A stretch of DNA of 9,976 bases, taken from NCBI GenBank assembly GCA_007129775.1, contig SKUV01000335.1, positions 1 to 9,976 of the forward strand, given 5' to 3'. Below are positions 1 to 6,118 of this stretch, in pieces. This DNA is from Paracoccaceae bacterium (GTDB lineage Bacteria > Pseudomonadota > Alphaproteobacteria > Rhodobacterales > Rhodobacteraceae). Position numbers and translations under genes: made by a program. Position 1 is the first letter of the stretch. Each line of letters begins with the position of its first letter. The notes under the pieces are model-generated. The model did not search any database. It worked only from the letters and a program-made list of their open reading frames with translations, and was not told the origin of the DNA.

Positions 1-138
1 CGGGGCGCTGCGGCTGAGCCACGCGGGCCTGCCAAGGCGCCGTGCGCCCGCCCCGCAAGCGCCCGCCTCATAACGGCAATTCAGCCTTCCGCCGGACCCC
101 GCGGGCCGGGCACGTTCGGGGCTGAGGCGGCTTTCCCT

Positions 139-158
139 AATATTTGACATGAAATATT
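139..158. promoter_or_regulatory. AT-rich palindrome overlapping a TTGACA box (candidate operator/promoter)
   Basis: Two perfect 7-base arms, AATATTT (139-145) and AAATATT (152-158), flank the spacer GACATG. TTGACA (144-149), a perfect match to the sigma-70 -35 hexamer, lies inside the palindrome. No good -10 box is seen at 16-18 bases; the best is a weak match around 166-171. A palindrome of this size over a promoter element suits binding of a dimeric regulator. It lies 135 bases before the monooxygenase ATG. That it is an operator, and which regulator binds, is inference. Confidence 0.45.
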
Positions 159-193
159 CTTCTTTTCACATCCCGGAGCGAGGTCCACATTCC

Positions 194-239
194 GCCGACA
201 GCGGTCCGGCGGGGTCGCGGGCGGGGCTGTTCTGTCGGC
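194..239 (+). repeat. Inverted repeat in the presumed 5' leader
   Basis: GCCGACAG at 194-201 is matched exactly by its reverse complement CTGTCGGC at 232-239, with a GC-rich 30-base loop. In RNA it could form a stem in the untranslated leader of the monooxygenase gene. An 8-base match at this distance in GC-rich DNA can occur by chance, so a function is not established. Confidence 0.3.
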
Positions 240-293
240 CTGACCGCGGCGCGCCGGGCCGATCCGGTTTTGGTCCGCCACGGGGACAATCGC

Positions 294-1550
294 ATGAATT
301 ACGAACGAACGGATACGGTGATCGTTGGCGGAGGGCAATCGGGCATCGCGATGAGCGAGCATCTGAATGACCTCGGCATCCCCCATATCGTGCTGGAGCG
401 CGAAAGGATCGCGGAGCGCTGGCGCTCGGAGCGCTGGGACAGCCTCGTGGCCAACGGCCCTGCGTGGCATGATCGCTTTCCGGGGATGAAGATGACCGAT
501 GTGCATCCCGATTCCTTCCCCCCGAAAGAGCGGATGGCCCGCTATCTGGAGGAATACGCCCACAAGGTCGGCGCGCCGATCCGCACCGGGGTCGAGGTGC
601 TGCGCGTGCAAAAGCGCGAGGGCAGCACGGGCTTTATCGTGACCACCTCCAAGGGCACGATCGAGGCCGAGCGCGTGGTGGCCGCCACCGGGCCCTTCCA
701 GAAACCCCACATGCCCGACCTCGTGCCCGAAGATACCAGGCTGATGCAGATCCATTCGTCGGCCTACAAGAACCCCGGGCAATTGCCCGACGGCGCGGTG
801 CTTGTGGTGGGCGGCGGGGCCTCGGGCGCGCAGATCGCAGAGGAATTGCACCGCGCCGGTCGCGAGGTCTTTCTGTCCATCGGCGAGCATTACCGCCCGC
901 CCCGGTCCTATCGCGGGCGCGATTATGTCTGGTGGCTGGGCGTTCTGGGCAAATGGGACGAGGTGACGGGCGATCCGCGCCGCAAGCATGTGGCCTTTGC
1001 CGTCAGCGGTTATGATGGCGGCAAGACGGTCGATTTCCGCCGGCTCGCCAATCAGGGCATCACGATTCTGGGCAAGACGATCGGCTATGACAGCGGCACC
1101 ATCCGCATCGCCGATGATCTGGCCGAAAACCTCGCCGAGGGGGACCGGGCCTATCTGGAGATGCTGCGCGAGGCCGACGATTACGTGGCGCGCAACGGCG
1201 TCGATCTGCCCGAGGAACCCGAGGCGTGGAAGATCGAGCCCGACGCGGCTTGCATATCGGAGCCGGTCCTGTCGGTCGATCTGGCACAACAGGGGGTCAC
1301 CTCGATCGTCTGGGCCACGGGGTTCCGGTTCGATTTCAGCTGGCTCGAGGTCGATGTCTTTGACGAGGAGGGGATGCCGAAGCACAAGCGCGGCATCGCG
1401 CCGGAACGGGGCATCTATTTTCTCGGATTGCCGGAATTGACCAATCGGGCGTCGTCCTTCATCTACGGCTGCTGGTATGACGCGAAATACATCGCCACCC
1501 ATATCGGCTTGCAGCGTAGCTATGCCGCCTACGAGCCCGCCGACGCCTGA
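294..1550 (+). CDS. Flavin-containing monooxygenase-like FAD/NAD(P)-dependent oxidoreductase
   Basis: A 418-residue cytoplasmic flavoprotein of the bacterial FMO/CzcO-like group, expected to use FAD and NAD(P)H to oxygenate a heteroatom or ketone in a small molecule. The N-terminal FAD-binding Rossmann motif is VGGGQSG (residues 11-17, Gly-rich core 12-17) and a second dinucleotide motif, VVGGGASG (171-178), marks the NAD(P) domain. A C-terminal ATGF (341-344) is typical of the family. The FMO fingerprint FxGxxxHxxxY is only half kept: His154 and Tyr158 are present, but the expected Phe and Gly are Thr148 and Leu150. The ATG at 294 is chosen over an in-frame TTG at 270 because a GGGGA ribosome site (282-286) precedes it and the family motif starts just after. 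It is followed after 91 bases by the AroQ-like gene. The family is sure; the substrate and true oxygenase activity are not. Confidence 0.85.
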   Translation: MNYERTDTVIVGGGQSGIAMSEHLNDLGIPHIVLERERIAERWRSERWDSLVANGPAWHDRFPGMKMTDVHPDSFPPKERMARYLEEYAHKVGAPIRTGVEVLRVQKREGSTGFIVTTSKGTIEAERVVAATGPFQKPHMPDLVPEDTRLMQIHSSAYKNPGQLPDGAVLVVGGGASGAQIAEELHRAGREVFLSIGEHYRPPRSYRGRDYVWWLGVLGKWDEVTGDPRRKHVAFAVSGYDGGKTVDFRRLANQGITILGKTIGYDSGTIRIADDLAENLAEGDRAYLEMLREADDYVARNGVDLPEEPEAWKIEPDAACISEPVLSVDLAQQGVTSIVWATGFRFDFSWLEVDVFDEEGMPKHKRGIAPERGIYFLGLPELTNRASSFIYGCWYDAKYIATHIGLQRSYAAYEPADA

Positions 1551-1628
1551 GCAGGGGTGCGCGCTGCGGCGCCCGTGAGGTTGCGGGGCTGAATAGGGGG
1601 CGCCGGCGCCGCGCGGCGTGTCGTGGCA

Positions 1629-1637
1629 GGGGGAGGA
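1629..1637 (+). promoter_or_regulatory. Strong ribosome binding site deciding the AroQ-like start
   Basis: GGGGGAGGA lies 4-5 bases before the ATG at 1642. An in-frame GTG at 1618 lies upstream of it and would add eight residues (MSWQGEDA) not expected in the family, so 1642 is the better start. Confidence 0.75.
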
Positions 1638-1641
1638 TGCG

Positions 1642-2088
1642 ATGAAACAGGTGATGTTTCTCAACGGCCCGAACGCCAACCTTTACGGGCTCGATCCGGG
1701 TGGCAGCTACGGACCCGACAGTTTCGCGCAGATCGAGGCCGGCTGCCACGCGCGGGCCAAGGCGCTGGGGGTCGCGCTGTCGTTCCGGCAGTCGAACCAC
1801 GAGGGCCAGTTGATCGACTGGATCCAGCAGGCCCGTCAGGATTGCGACGGGCTCCTGATCAACGCCGCGGGGCTGACCTATACCTCGGTCGCCATTCTCG
1901 ACGCGCTGCTGGCCTTCGACGGCCCGATCATCGAATGCCACATGAGCAACATCTGGCGGCGCGAGCCGTTTCGCAGCCATTCCTTCGTGTCGAAGGCGGC
2001 AACAGGGGTCGTCGCCGGGCTGGGGCTGCGCGGCTATCTGCTGGCGCTCGATGCCATGGCCGATCTCATCGCCGAGCCTGCGGCATGA
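1642..2088 (+). CDS. AroQ-like type II 3-dehydroquinate dehydratase homologue, altered active site
   Basis: A 148-residue protein of the usual type II dehydroquinase length and fold (flavodoxin-like, normally a dodecamer that dehydrates 3-dehydroquinate to 3-dehydroshikimate). Family landmarks are clear: LNGPNANL (7-14), SNHEGQLID (51-59), TSVAILDAL (81-89), ECHMSN (98-103) and REPFRSHS (107-114). By alignment from memory with the M. tuberculosis enzyme, the catalytic Tyr is kept (Tyr23), as are Asn74, His100, Arg107 and Arg111. However, the lid arginine (Arg19 there) is Asp18, and the histidine of NPGAYTHTS (His81 there) is Tyr80, with NPG changed to NAA. Normal dehydroquinase activity is therefore doubtful, and it is probably a paralogue with another ligand. 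It overlaps the next gene by ATGA (2085-2088), suggesting translational coupling. Fold assignment is firm; the symbol aroQ is withheld because of the substitutions. Confidence 0.85.
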   Translation: MKQVMFLNGPNANLYGLDPGGSYGPDSFAQIEAGCHARAKALGVALSFRQSNHEGQLIDWIQQARQDCDGLLINAAGLTYTSVAILDALLAFDGPIIECHMSNIWRREPFRSHSFVSKAATGVVAGLGLRGYLLALDAMADLIAEPAA

Positions 2089-3029
2089 GCAACGTGCCCG
2101 AAACGCTGGTCTTCTACAGCGCCTTCGATCCGTTCGACGCATGGCAGGCCGCGCTCGCGCCGCATCTGGGCGCACGCGTCCGGATGCAGGAGGCGGATGC
2201 CGTCACCGACCCGGGCTCGGTGCGTTATGCGCTGGTCTGGATGCCGCCCGAAGGGTTTTTTGCCCGGTTTCCCAATCTCGAACTGGTCATAAACCTTGGC
2301 GCCGGGGTCGACCGGCTGGTGGCGCGCGACGATCTGCCCGATGTGCCCATCACCCGCCTGTCGGATCCGGAAATGGCGAGGATGATGGCGGGCTATGTGC
2401 TGTTCGCGGTGCTGCGCCACGCCCGCGACATCCCCCATTTCGAGGCCGCGCAGGCCCGGCGCGAATGGGCCTATCGCCACCCCCGCCCGGCGGCGGAAAT
2501 CACCGTCGCGGTGCTGGGGCTGGGCGAGTTGGGGGCGCTGGCGGCCACCGAAGTCGCGCGGCAGGGGTTCGACACCCACGGCTGGGCCACGCGCCCGCGC
2601 GAATTGCCGGGGGTGGTCTGCCACCACGGCGGCGACGCGGTGGACGATCTGCTGGCGCGGGCCGACATCACCGTATGCATGTTGCCGCTGACCCCGCGCA
2701 CCTCCGGGTTGCTTGATGCCGGGGCCTTCGGGCGGATGAAGCCCGGCGCCGCCTTCGTCAATGCCTCGCGCGGGGAGGTGGTGGACGAGGCCGCGCTGGC
2801 GGACGCGCTGCGCGCCGGCCATCTGTCGGGCGCCACGCTCGATGTCTTCGTCAGGGAGCCGCTGGCCGCCGACAGCCCGCTGTGGTCGCTGCCGGGCGTT
2901 CTGATCACTCCGCATCTGGCTTCCGTTGCCCTTCCGCGCAGCGCCGCGCCCCAGATCGCCGCGAATATCCGGGCGATTCAACAGGGCGGCGATCTGGCCA
3001 ATGTGGTCTCTCGCGTGCACGGTTACTAG
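2085..3029 (+). CDS. GhrA-type glyoxylate/hydroxypyruvate reductase (D-2-hydroxyacid dehydrogenase)
   Basis: A 314-residue cytoplasmic enzyme that should reduce glyoxylate, hydroxypyruvate or a related 2-keto acid to the D-2-hydroxy acid, or run the reverse. The cofactor motif GLGELG is at 145-150; basic residues after the second strand (Arg170, Arg172 in WATRPR) favour NADPH over NADH. The catalytic triad of the family is complete: Arg229 (NASRG), Glu258 (REPL) and His277 (TPHLAS). The N-terminal substrate domain carries INLGAGVD (69-76), typical of the GhrA branch. The ATG at 2085 overlaps the AroQ-like stop and has no good ribosome site of its own, so translation probably depends on the upstream gene. 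An open frame continues far upstream but only as a shadow of the AroQ-like gene. The exact substrate is not fixed by sequence. Confidence 0.88.
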   Translation: MSNVPETLVFYSAFDPFDAWQAALAPHLGARVRMQEADAVTDPGSVRYALVWMPPEGFFARFPNLELVINLGAGVDRLVARDDLPDVPITRLSDPEMARMMAGYVLFAVLRHARDIPHFEAAQARREWAYRHPRPAAEITVAVLGLGELGALAATEVARQGFDTHGWATRPRELPGVVCHHGGDAVDDLLARADITVCMLPLTPRTSGLLDAGAFGRMKPGAAFVNASRGEVVDEAALADALRAGHLSGATLDVFVREPLAADSPLWSLPGVLITPHLASVALPRSAAPQIAANIRAIQQGGDLANVVSRVHGY

Positions 3030-3053
3030 GCAAACTGACGATTGCCCGATTTT

Positions 3054-3080
3054 CCGGCACCGCGCGCGGATGCCGGTTTT
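3054..3080 (+). terminator. Hairpin plus T4, probable intrinsic terminator after the reductase gene
   Basis: CCGGCA (3054-3059) pairs with TGCCGG (3071-3076). Inside, CCG and CGG can extend the stem across a single bulged A to about nine pairs, closed by a CGCG loop. TTTT follows directly (3077-3080). It starts 25 bases after the reductase stop codon, the expected place for a factor-independent terminator. The short T run makes it weak to moderate. Confidence 0.6.
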
Positions 3081-3107
3081 CGGAGAATTCTGCTTTAGAA
3101 ACATTAA

Positions 3108-3137
3108 CTTGTAATTCAAGATTGAAAGAGACTATGC
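3108..3137 (+). promoter_or_regulatory. Candidate promoter of the ABC transporter operon, with a palindrome over the -35
   Basis: CTTGTAA (3108-3114), 17 bases, then CTATGC (3132-3137) resembles the alphaproteobacterial CTTGAC-N17-CTATAT promoter. The region from about 3090 to 3155 is AT-rich against a GC-rich background. CTTG-TAATT-CAAG (3108-3120) is a small palindrome covering the -35, a possible regulator site. If used, it leaves a leader of about 135 bases before the binding-protein ATG. The remaining intergenic DNA to 3281 shows nothing clear apart from a T-run near 3148-3154. Confidence 0.4.
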
Positions 3138-3281
3138 AGTGATCAGCTTTTTTTAACTGGTTTCCTGCCCGGATGTTAGGCTGATCTGATCCCCACAGAC
3201 GCTGGACCCGGGTGCGCAGGACCTCCCGAGCCGCCTGCCGCCCAGCCCATTCGAGGCCAACAAGCAACGGGGATGACCACC

Positions 3282-4307
3282 ATGAGAAAGCTACTCCTGA
3301 CCGCCACCGCCCTGAGCCTGATCGCTCCGGTCGCCAGTGCCGAAACGCTGGTTGTCAGCAGCTGGGGCGGAAGCTGGCGCGACATGATCGACGAAACCAT
3401 CGCCAAACGCTTCACCGAGGAAACCGGTGTCGAGGTCGAGTTCATTACCGGCGGCACCATCGACCGGCTGAACCAGGCGCAGTTCAACCGCGACACCCCG
3501 GAAAGCGACATCACCTTCACCACGTCCCACGTGGGCTGGCTCTATACCAATGCGGGCCTGTTCGAGGAACTTGACATGTCGCGCATCCCGAACGCGGCCA
3601 ACCTGGTGGAGCAGGCCAAGATCAGCCCCTCGCACATCGGCGCATGGGCCTATGTCTACACCATCGGGTATCTGGCCGACGAGATCCCCGAAGGCATCAC
3701 CTTCGACAGCTGGGAAGACCTGTGGCGCCCGGAACTGGAAGGCATGATCGCCGGGCCCGATTTCGACCCGTCGCATATCATCGCCGTCTCGACCGTGCTC
3801 GAAGGGCTGGATTTCGAGGACTGGATGGGCGCGAGCGACCGCCTGATGGCGCTGCGGCCGAATTTCCGCGCCTTCTATACCAATGACGCCAATTCGCAGC
3901 AGCTTCTGAGCACGGGCGAGACCCCGGTGCAGATCATGCTGTCGATGAACGCCTATCACATCCAGTCGCAGGGGATCGACGTGCAGCTTGCGATTCCTCA
4001 GGAAGGCGCGGTTCTGGGGGTCGATACGATCGCGATCACCGCCGGGTCCGACAAGCAGGATCTGGCCTATCAGTTCATCAACATCGCGCTCGACCCCGAG
4101 GTTCAGGCCGCGATCACCGAACTGAAGAAGGGCAGCCCGGTGGTGTCGAACGCCGAGCTTTCGGAGGAAACCGCCAACCTGCCGGCGATCTTCACCACGC
4201 CCGAGCAATGGGCGAGCGAAGCGCTGATCATCCCGCACCAGCTGCGCGCCGAAAAGACGGCCGAATGGCGGCAGTGGTTTTCGGAAAACATGATCGGCGG
4301 CAACTGA
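3282..4307 (+). CDS. Periplasmic substrate-binding protein of a polyamine-type (PotD-like) ABC importer
   Basis: A 341-residue extracytoplasmic binding protein that captures the ligand for the permeases encoded just downstream. Residues 1-20 form a classic Sec signal peptide (basic MRK, hydrophobic core, then PVASA) with likely cleavage before Glu21; there is no lipobox cysteine, so it should be free in the periplasm. The mature start, ETLVVSSWGGSW, and the following fold match the spermidine/putrescine-type binding proteins. The start is ambiguous: ATG at 3273 would add MTT, but GGGG (3269-3272) abuts that codon and lies about nine bases before 3282, so 3282 is preferred. Ligands of this family include polyamines, opines, amino-acid derivatives and other small cations, so the name polyamine-type is structural only. 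It is first in a four-gene transporter set, followed by a strong hairpin. Confidence 0.88.
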   Translation: MRKLLLTATALSLIAPVASAETLVVSSWGGSWRDMIDETIAKRFTEETGVEVEFITGGTIDRLNQAQFNRDTPESDITFTTSHVGWLYTNAGLFEELDMSRIPNAANLVEQAKISPSHIGAWAYVYTIGYLADEIPEGITFDSWEDLWRPELEGMIAGPDFDPSHIIAVSTVLEGLDFEDWMGASDRLMALRPNFRAFYTNDANSQQLLSTGETPVQIMLSMNAYHIQSQGIDVQLAIPQEGAVLGVDTIAITAGSDKQDLAYQFINIALDPEVQAAITELKKGSPVVSNAELSEETANLPAIFTTPEQWASEALIIPHQLRAEKTAEWRQWFSENMIGGN

Positions 4308-4315
4308 TCCGCCAA

Positions 4316-4344
4316 CCCGGCGGCGGCACAGCGCCGCCGCCGGG
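4316..4344 (+). promoter_or_regulatory. Perfect 12-bp intercistronic hairpin after the binding-protein gene
   Basis: CCCGGCGGCGGC (4316-4327) and GCCGCCGCCGGG (4333-4344) pair perfectly around a five-base loop, nine bases after the stop codon. No T tract follows, so it is not a standard intrinsic terminator. Such hairpins after binding-protein genes commonly protect the upstream message from 3' decay, so that the binding protein is made in excess over the membrane parts. That role is inferred here. Confidence 0.65.
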
Positions 4345-4379
4345 GACTGCCCCCGCCGTGCCCTGCACGCCGGCCCCGT

Positions 4380-4410
4380 GCCAACGGGCTTGCGCGAACT
4401 CGCCCGTGGC
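4380..4410 (+). repeat. Second, weaker stem-loop in the same gap
   Basis: ACGGGC (4384-4389) pairs with GCCCGT (4402-4407). GCC (4380-4382) with GGC (4408-4410) extends the stem across one bulged A, giving nine pairs around a 12-base loop. It lies between the strong hairpin and the permease start and may add to the uncoupling of the two genes. It could also be chance in GC-rich DNA. Confidence 0.35.
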
Positions 4411-4454
4411 GTATCCTTCCGGATCGCCGGCCCGCCACCGCCCACAGGTCCCCG

Positions 4455-5306
4455 ATGACAAAGCGCCCCTTCCTCGGCTGGTTCGCCTCGCCCTCGATCC
4501 TGATCGCCTTCGGGATCACCGCCTCGGTGCTGGCGATCGTGCAATATAGCCTGCGCGCCCATGTCCCCGGCTCCATCGATCCGGGCGGCTTCACCCTCGC
4601 GAATTTCGCGACGCTTTGGCATGTGGCCTATGGGCTGGTCTTTCTGAACAGCCTGCTTCTGTGCATCTGGACCGCCCTTTTCGCGCTGCTGATCGGCTAT
4701 CCTCTGGCCTATGCGATGGTGCGCGCACGCTCGCTGAGCCTGCGCAGCGCGATCCTGCTGATCTCGCTCACGCCGCTCTTTCTGGGCGAGATCGTGCGCA
4801 CCTATTCGTGGATGATCGTTCTGGGCAACCGGGGGTTTCTGAATTCGGTGCTGCTGCAGACCGGGCTGATCGAGCGCCCCATAAACCTGATGTTCACCAT
4901 GTCGGGCGTTGTCATCGCGCTGGTGCATTTCACCCTGCCCATCGTGGTGGTGATGCTGGCCGCAGCACTGTCGCATATCGACCGCAACCTGGAACGGGCG
5001 GCGACATCGCTGGGGGCGGGGCGCATCCGGGTCTTTCTGACCGTGACGCTGCCGCTGTCGATTCCCGGGGTGGTTGCGGCGACCTCCACCGCCTTTGCAT
5101 GGACCTTTTCGGCCTTCGCCACGCCGCAGATGATCGGCGGCGGGCAGGTGCAGACGATCTCGACCATGGTCTATCAGGTGGGCTTCGCCTCGTTCAACTT
5201 TCCGCTCGCGGCCTCGCTGTCGCTGATGGGGTTGCTCTTTGCCGTGGCGGTGCTGGCGATCTTCAACACCGGGATGCGGCAACTTGAGCGGCACGGGGCG
5301 CATTGA
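4455..5306 (+). CDS. ABC importer inner-membrane permease, PotB type
   Basis: A 283-residue integral membrane protein forming half of the transport channel. Hydrophobic stretches near residues 11-30, 60-88, 97-122, 146-172, 200-220 and 246-271 suit the six-helix layout of this family. The cytoplasmic EAA loop that docks on the ATPase is seen at about 180-200 (ERAATSLGAGR...TLP), with the conserved Gly187. The ATG at 4455 has only a weak ribosome site (AGGT at 4446-4449), and it comes 147 bases after the binding-protein stop, past two hairpins, which fits lower synthesis than the binding protein. The end overlaps or abuts the second permease. Family and role are clear; ligand unknown. Confidence 0.88.
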   Translation: MTKRPFLGWFASPSILIAFGITASVLAIVQYSLRAHVPGSIDPGGFTLANFATLWHVAYGLVFLNSLLLCIWTALFALLIGYPLAYAMVRARSLSLRSAILLISLTPLFLGEIVRTYSWMIVLGNRGFLNSVLLQTGLIERPINLMFTMSGVVIALVHFTLPIVVVMLAAALSHIDRNLERAATSLGAGRIRVFLTVTLPLSIPGVVAATSTAFAWTFSAFATPQMIGGGQVQTISTMVYQVGFASFNFPLAASLSLMGLLFAVAVLAIFNTGMRQLERHGAH

Positions 5307-5308
5307 GC

Positions 5309-6118
5309 ATGTACAAGAGTTTTTCCGATCATCTGCTGGACTGGGCCGGGCGCATCCTTCTGACGCTGATCCTCGGCTTTCTGGTGCTGCCCTTCATCGT
5401 CGTCTTCATCGCGTCGTTCAACGAAAGCGCGATCCTGTCCTTCCCGCCGCAATCGTGGTCCACGCGCTGGTATGTCAACGCCTTCGAATACCGCGACTTC
5501 GGCAACGGGCTGCGCAATTCGCTGCGCGTCGCGGCGTTCGGGGCAGGCATCGCGCTGGTGGCGGGGGCGGGGTTCGCCTATGTCTTCAACCGCTATGATT
5601 TCGCCTTCAAGAACACCCTCAACGGCATCCTTCTGTCGCCGCTGATCATCCCGAATTTCACCATCGGGCTGGGGGTTCTGGTGCTGACGGCGGCGGCCTC
5701 CATGCCGCGCAATGTCTGGACGGTCGTGGCGGTGCATGTGATCATCGTGCTGCCTTTTGTGGTGCGGTCGGTCTATGTCTCGCTGCAAAATCTCGAACGC
5801 GCCTACGAACAGGCGGCCGAAAGCCTCGGCGGGCGTCCGCTTCATGTGCTGCTGACGATCACGCTGCCGCTGTTGCTGCCGGGGCTTGTCGCGGGGGCGA
5901 TCTTCGCCGCGATCCTGTCCTTCAACGAATTCACCGCCTCGCTCTATGTGGTCAGCCAGCGGACCGAGACGCTGCCGGTCGCGATGTACAACTACGTGCG
6001 CGAATATGCCGACCCGACGCTGGCGGCGATGTCGGTGCTCTATGTGGCGGCGGTGGCGGCGCTGTTGCTGCTGGTGCACAAGATCTTCCGTCTCGAAAAG
6101 GTTCTCAATGTTGATTGA
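5309..6118 (+). CDS. ABC importer inner-membrane permease, PotC type
   Basis: A 269-residue partner permease. Hydrophobic spans near 15-36, 72-93, 105-128, 137-156, 188-210 and 238-257 again give six helices. The EAA loop lies at about 166-187 (YEQAAESLGGR...TLP). FNESAILSFPP (37-47) after the first helix is typical of PotC-type permeases. The ATG at 5309 is preferred; an alternative TTG at 5303 would overlap the preceding stop (TTGA) and add two residues. A GGGG at 5295-5298 could serve as ribosome site for the ATG. The last 11 bases overlap the ATPase gene, so the two permeases and ATPase are surely co-transcribed and probably translationally coupled. Confidence 0.87.
   Translation: MYKSFSDHLLDWAGRILLTLILGFLVLPFIVVFIASFNESAILSFPPQSWSTRWYVNAFEYRDFGNGLRNSLRVAAFGAGIALVAGAGFAYVFNRYDFAFKNTLNGILLSPLIIPNFTIGLGVLVLTAAASMPRNVWTVVAVHVIIVLPFVVRSVYVSLQNLERAYEQAAESLGGRPLHVLLTITLPLLLPGLVAGAIFAAILSFNEFTASLYVVSQRTETLPVAMYNYVREYADPTLAAMSVLYVAAVAALLLLVHKIFRLEKVLNVD

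Larger units (their letters stand above)
1..293. other. Non-coding leader upstream of the flavin monooxygenase gene
   Basis: I see no convincing complete gene here. One forward frame is open from base 2 to a TAA at 71-73 (ending ...APAPQAPAS) and could be the tail of a gene entering from the left, but nothing in it is recognisable. From about 138 to 170 the composition switches to AT-rich, which in this GC-rich DNA marks a likely promoter/operator region; it holds the palindrome and the inverted repeat listed separately. A 73-residue frame starting at 149 runs into the monooxygenase gene in another frame and looks like a chance reading. Confidence 0.5.

Noticed and set aside
270..293. TTG start adding eight residues to the monooxygenase
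   Set aside because: The ATG at 294 has a better-placed ribosome site and starts immediately before the FAD motif, as in relatives.
149..370. 73-residue forward frame starting at the palindrome
   Set aside because: It runs out of frame into the monooxygenase gene, has no ribosome site and resembles nothing.
1599..1610. Perfect 12-base palindrome GGCGCCGGCGCC before the AroQ-like gene
   Set aside because: Simple GC-repeat character with no T tract and no promoter element; likely composition.
81..1679. 532-residue open frame on the minus strand opposite the monooxygenase
   Set aside because: Low-complexity composition typical of antisense of GC-rich genes, and it spans both the promoter region and the coding region of the recognised forward gene.
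3291..5303. 670-residue open frame on the minus strand
   Set aside because: It lies opposite the binding-protein and permease genes, is rich in Arg, His, Gln and Gly as expected for a complement of GC-rich codons, and shows no domain. The forward genes have clear family motifs.
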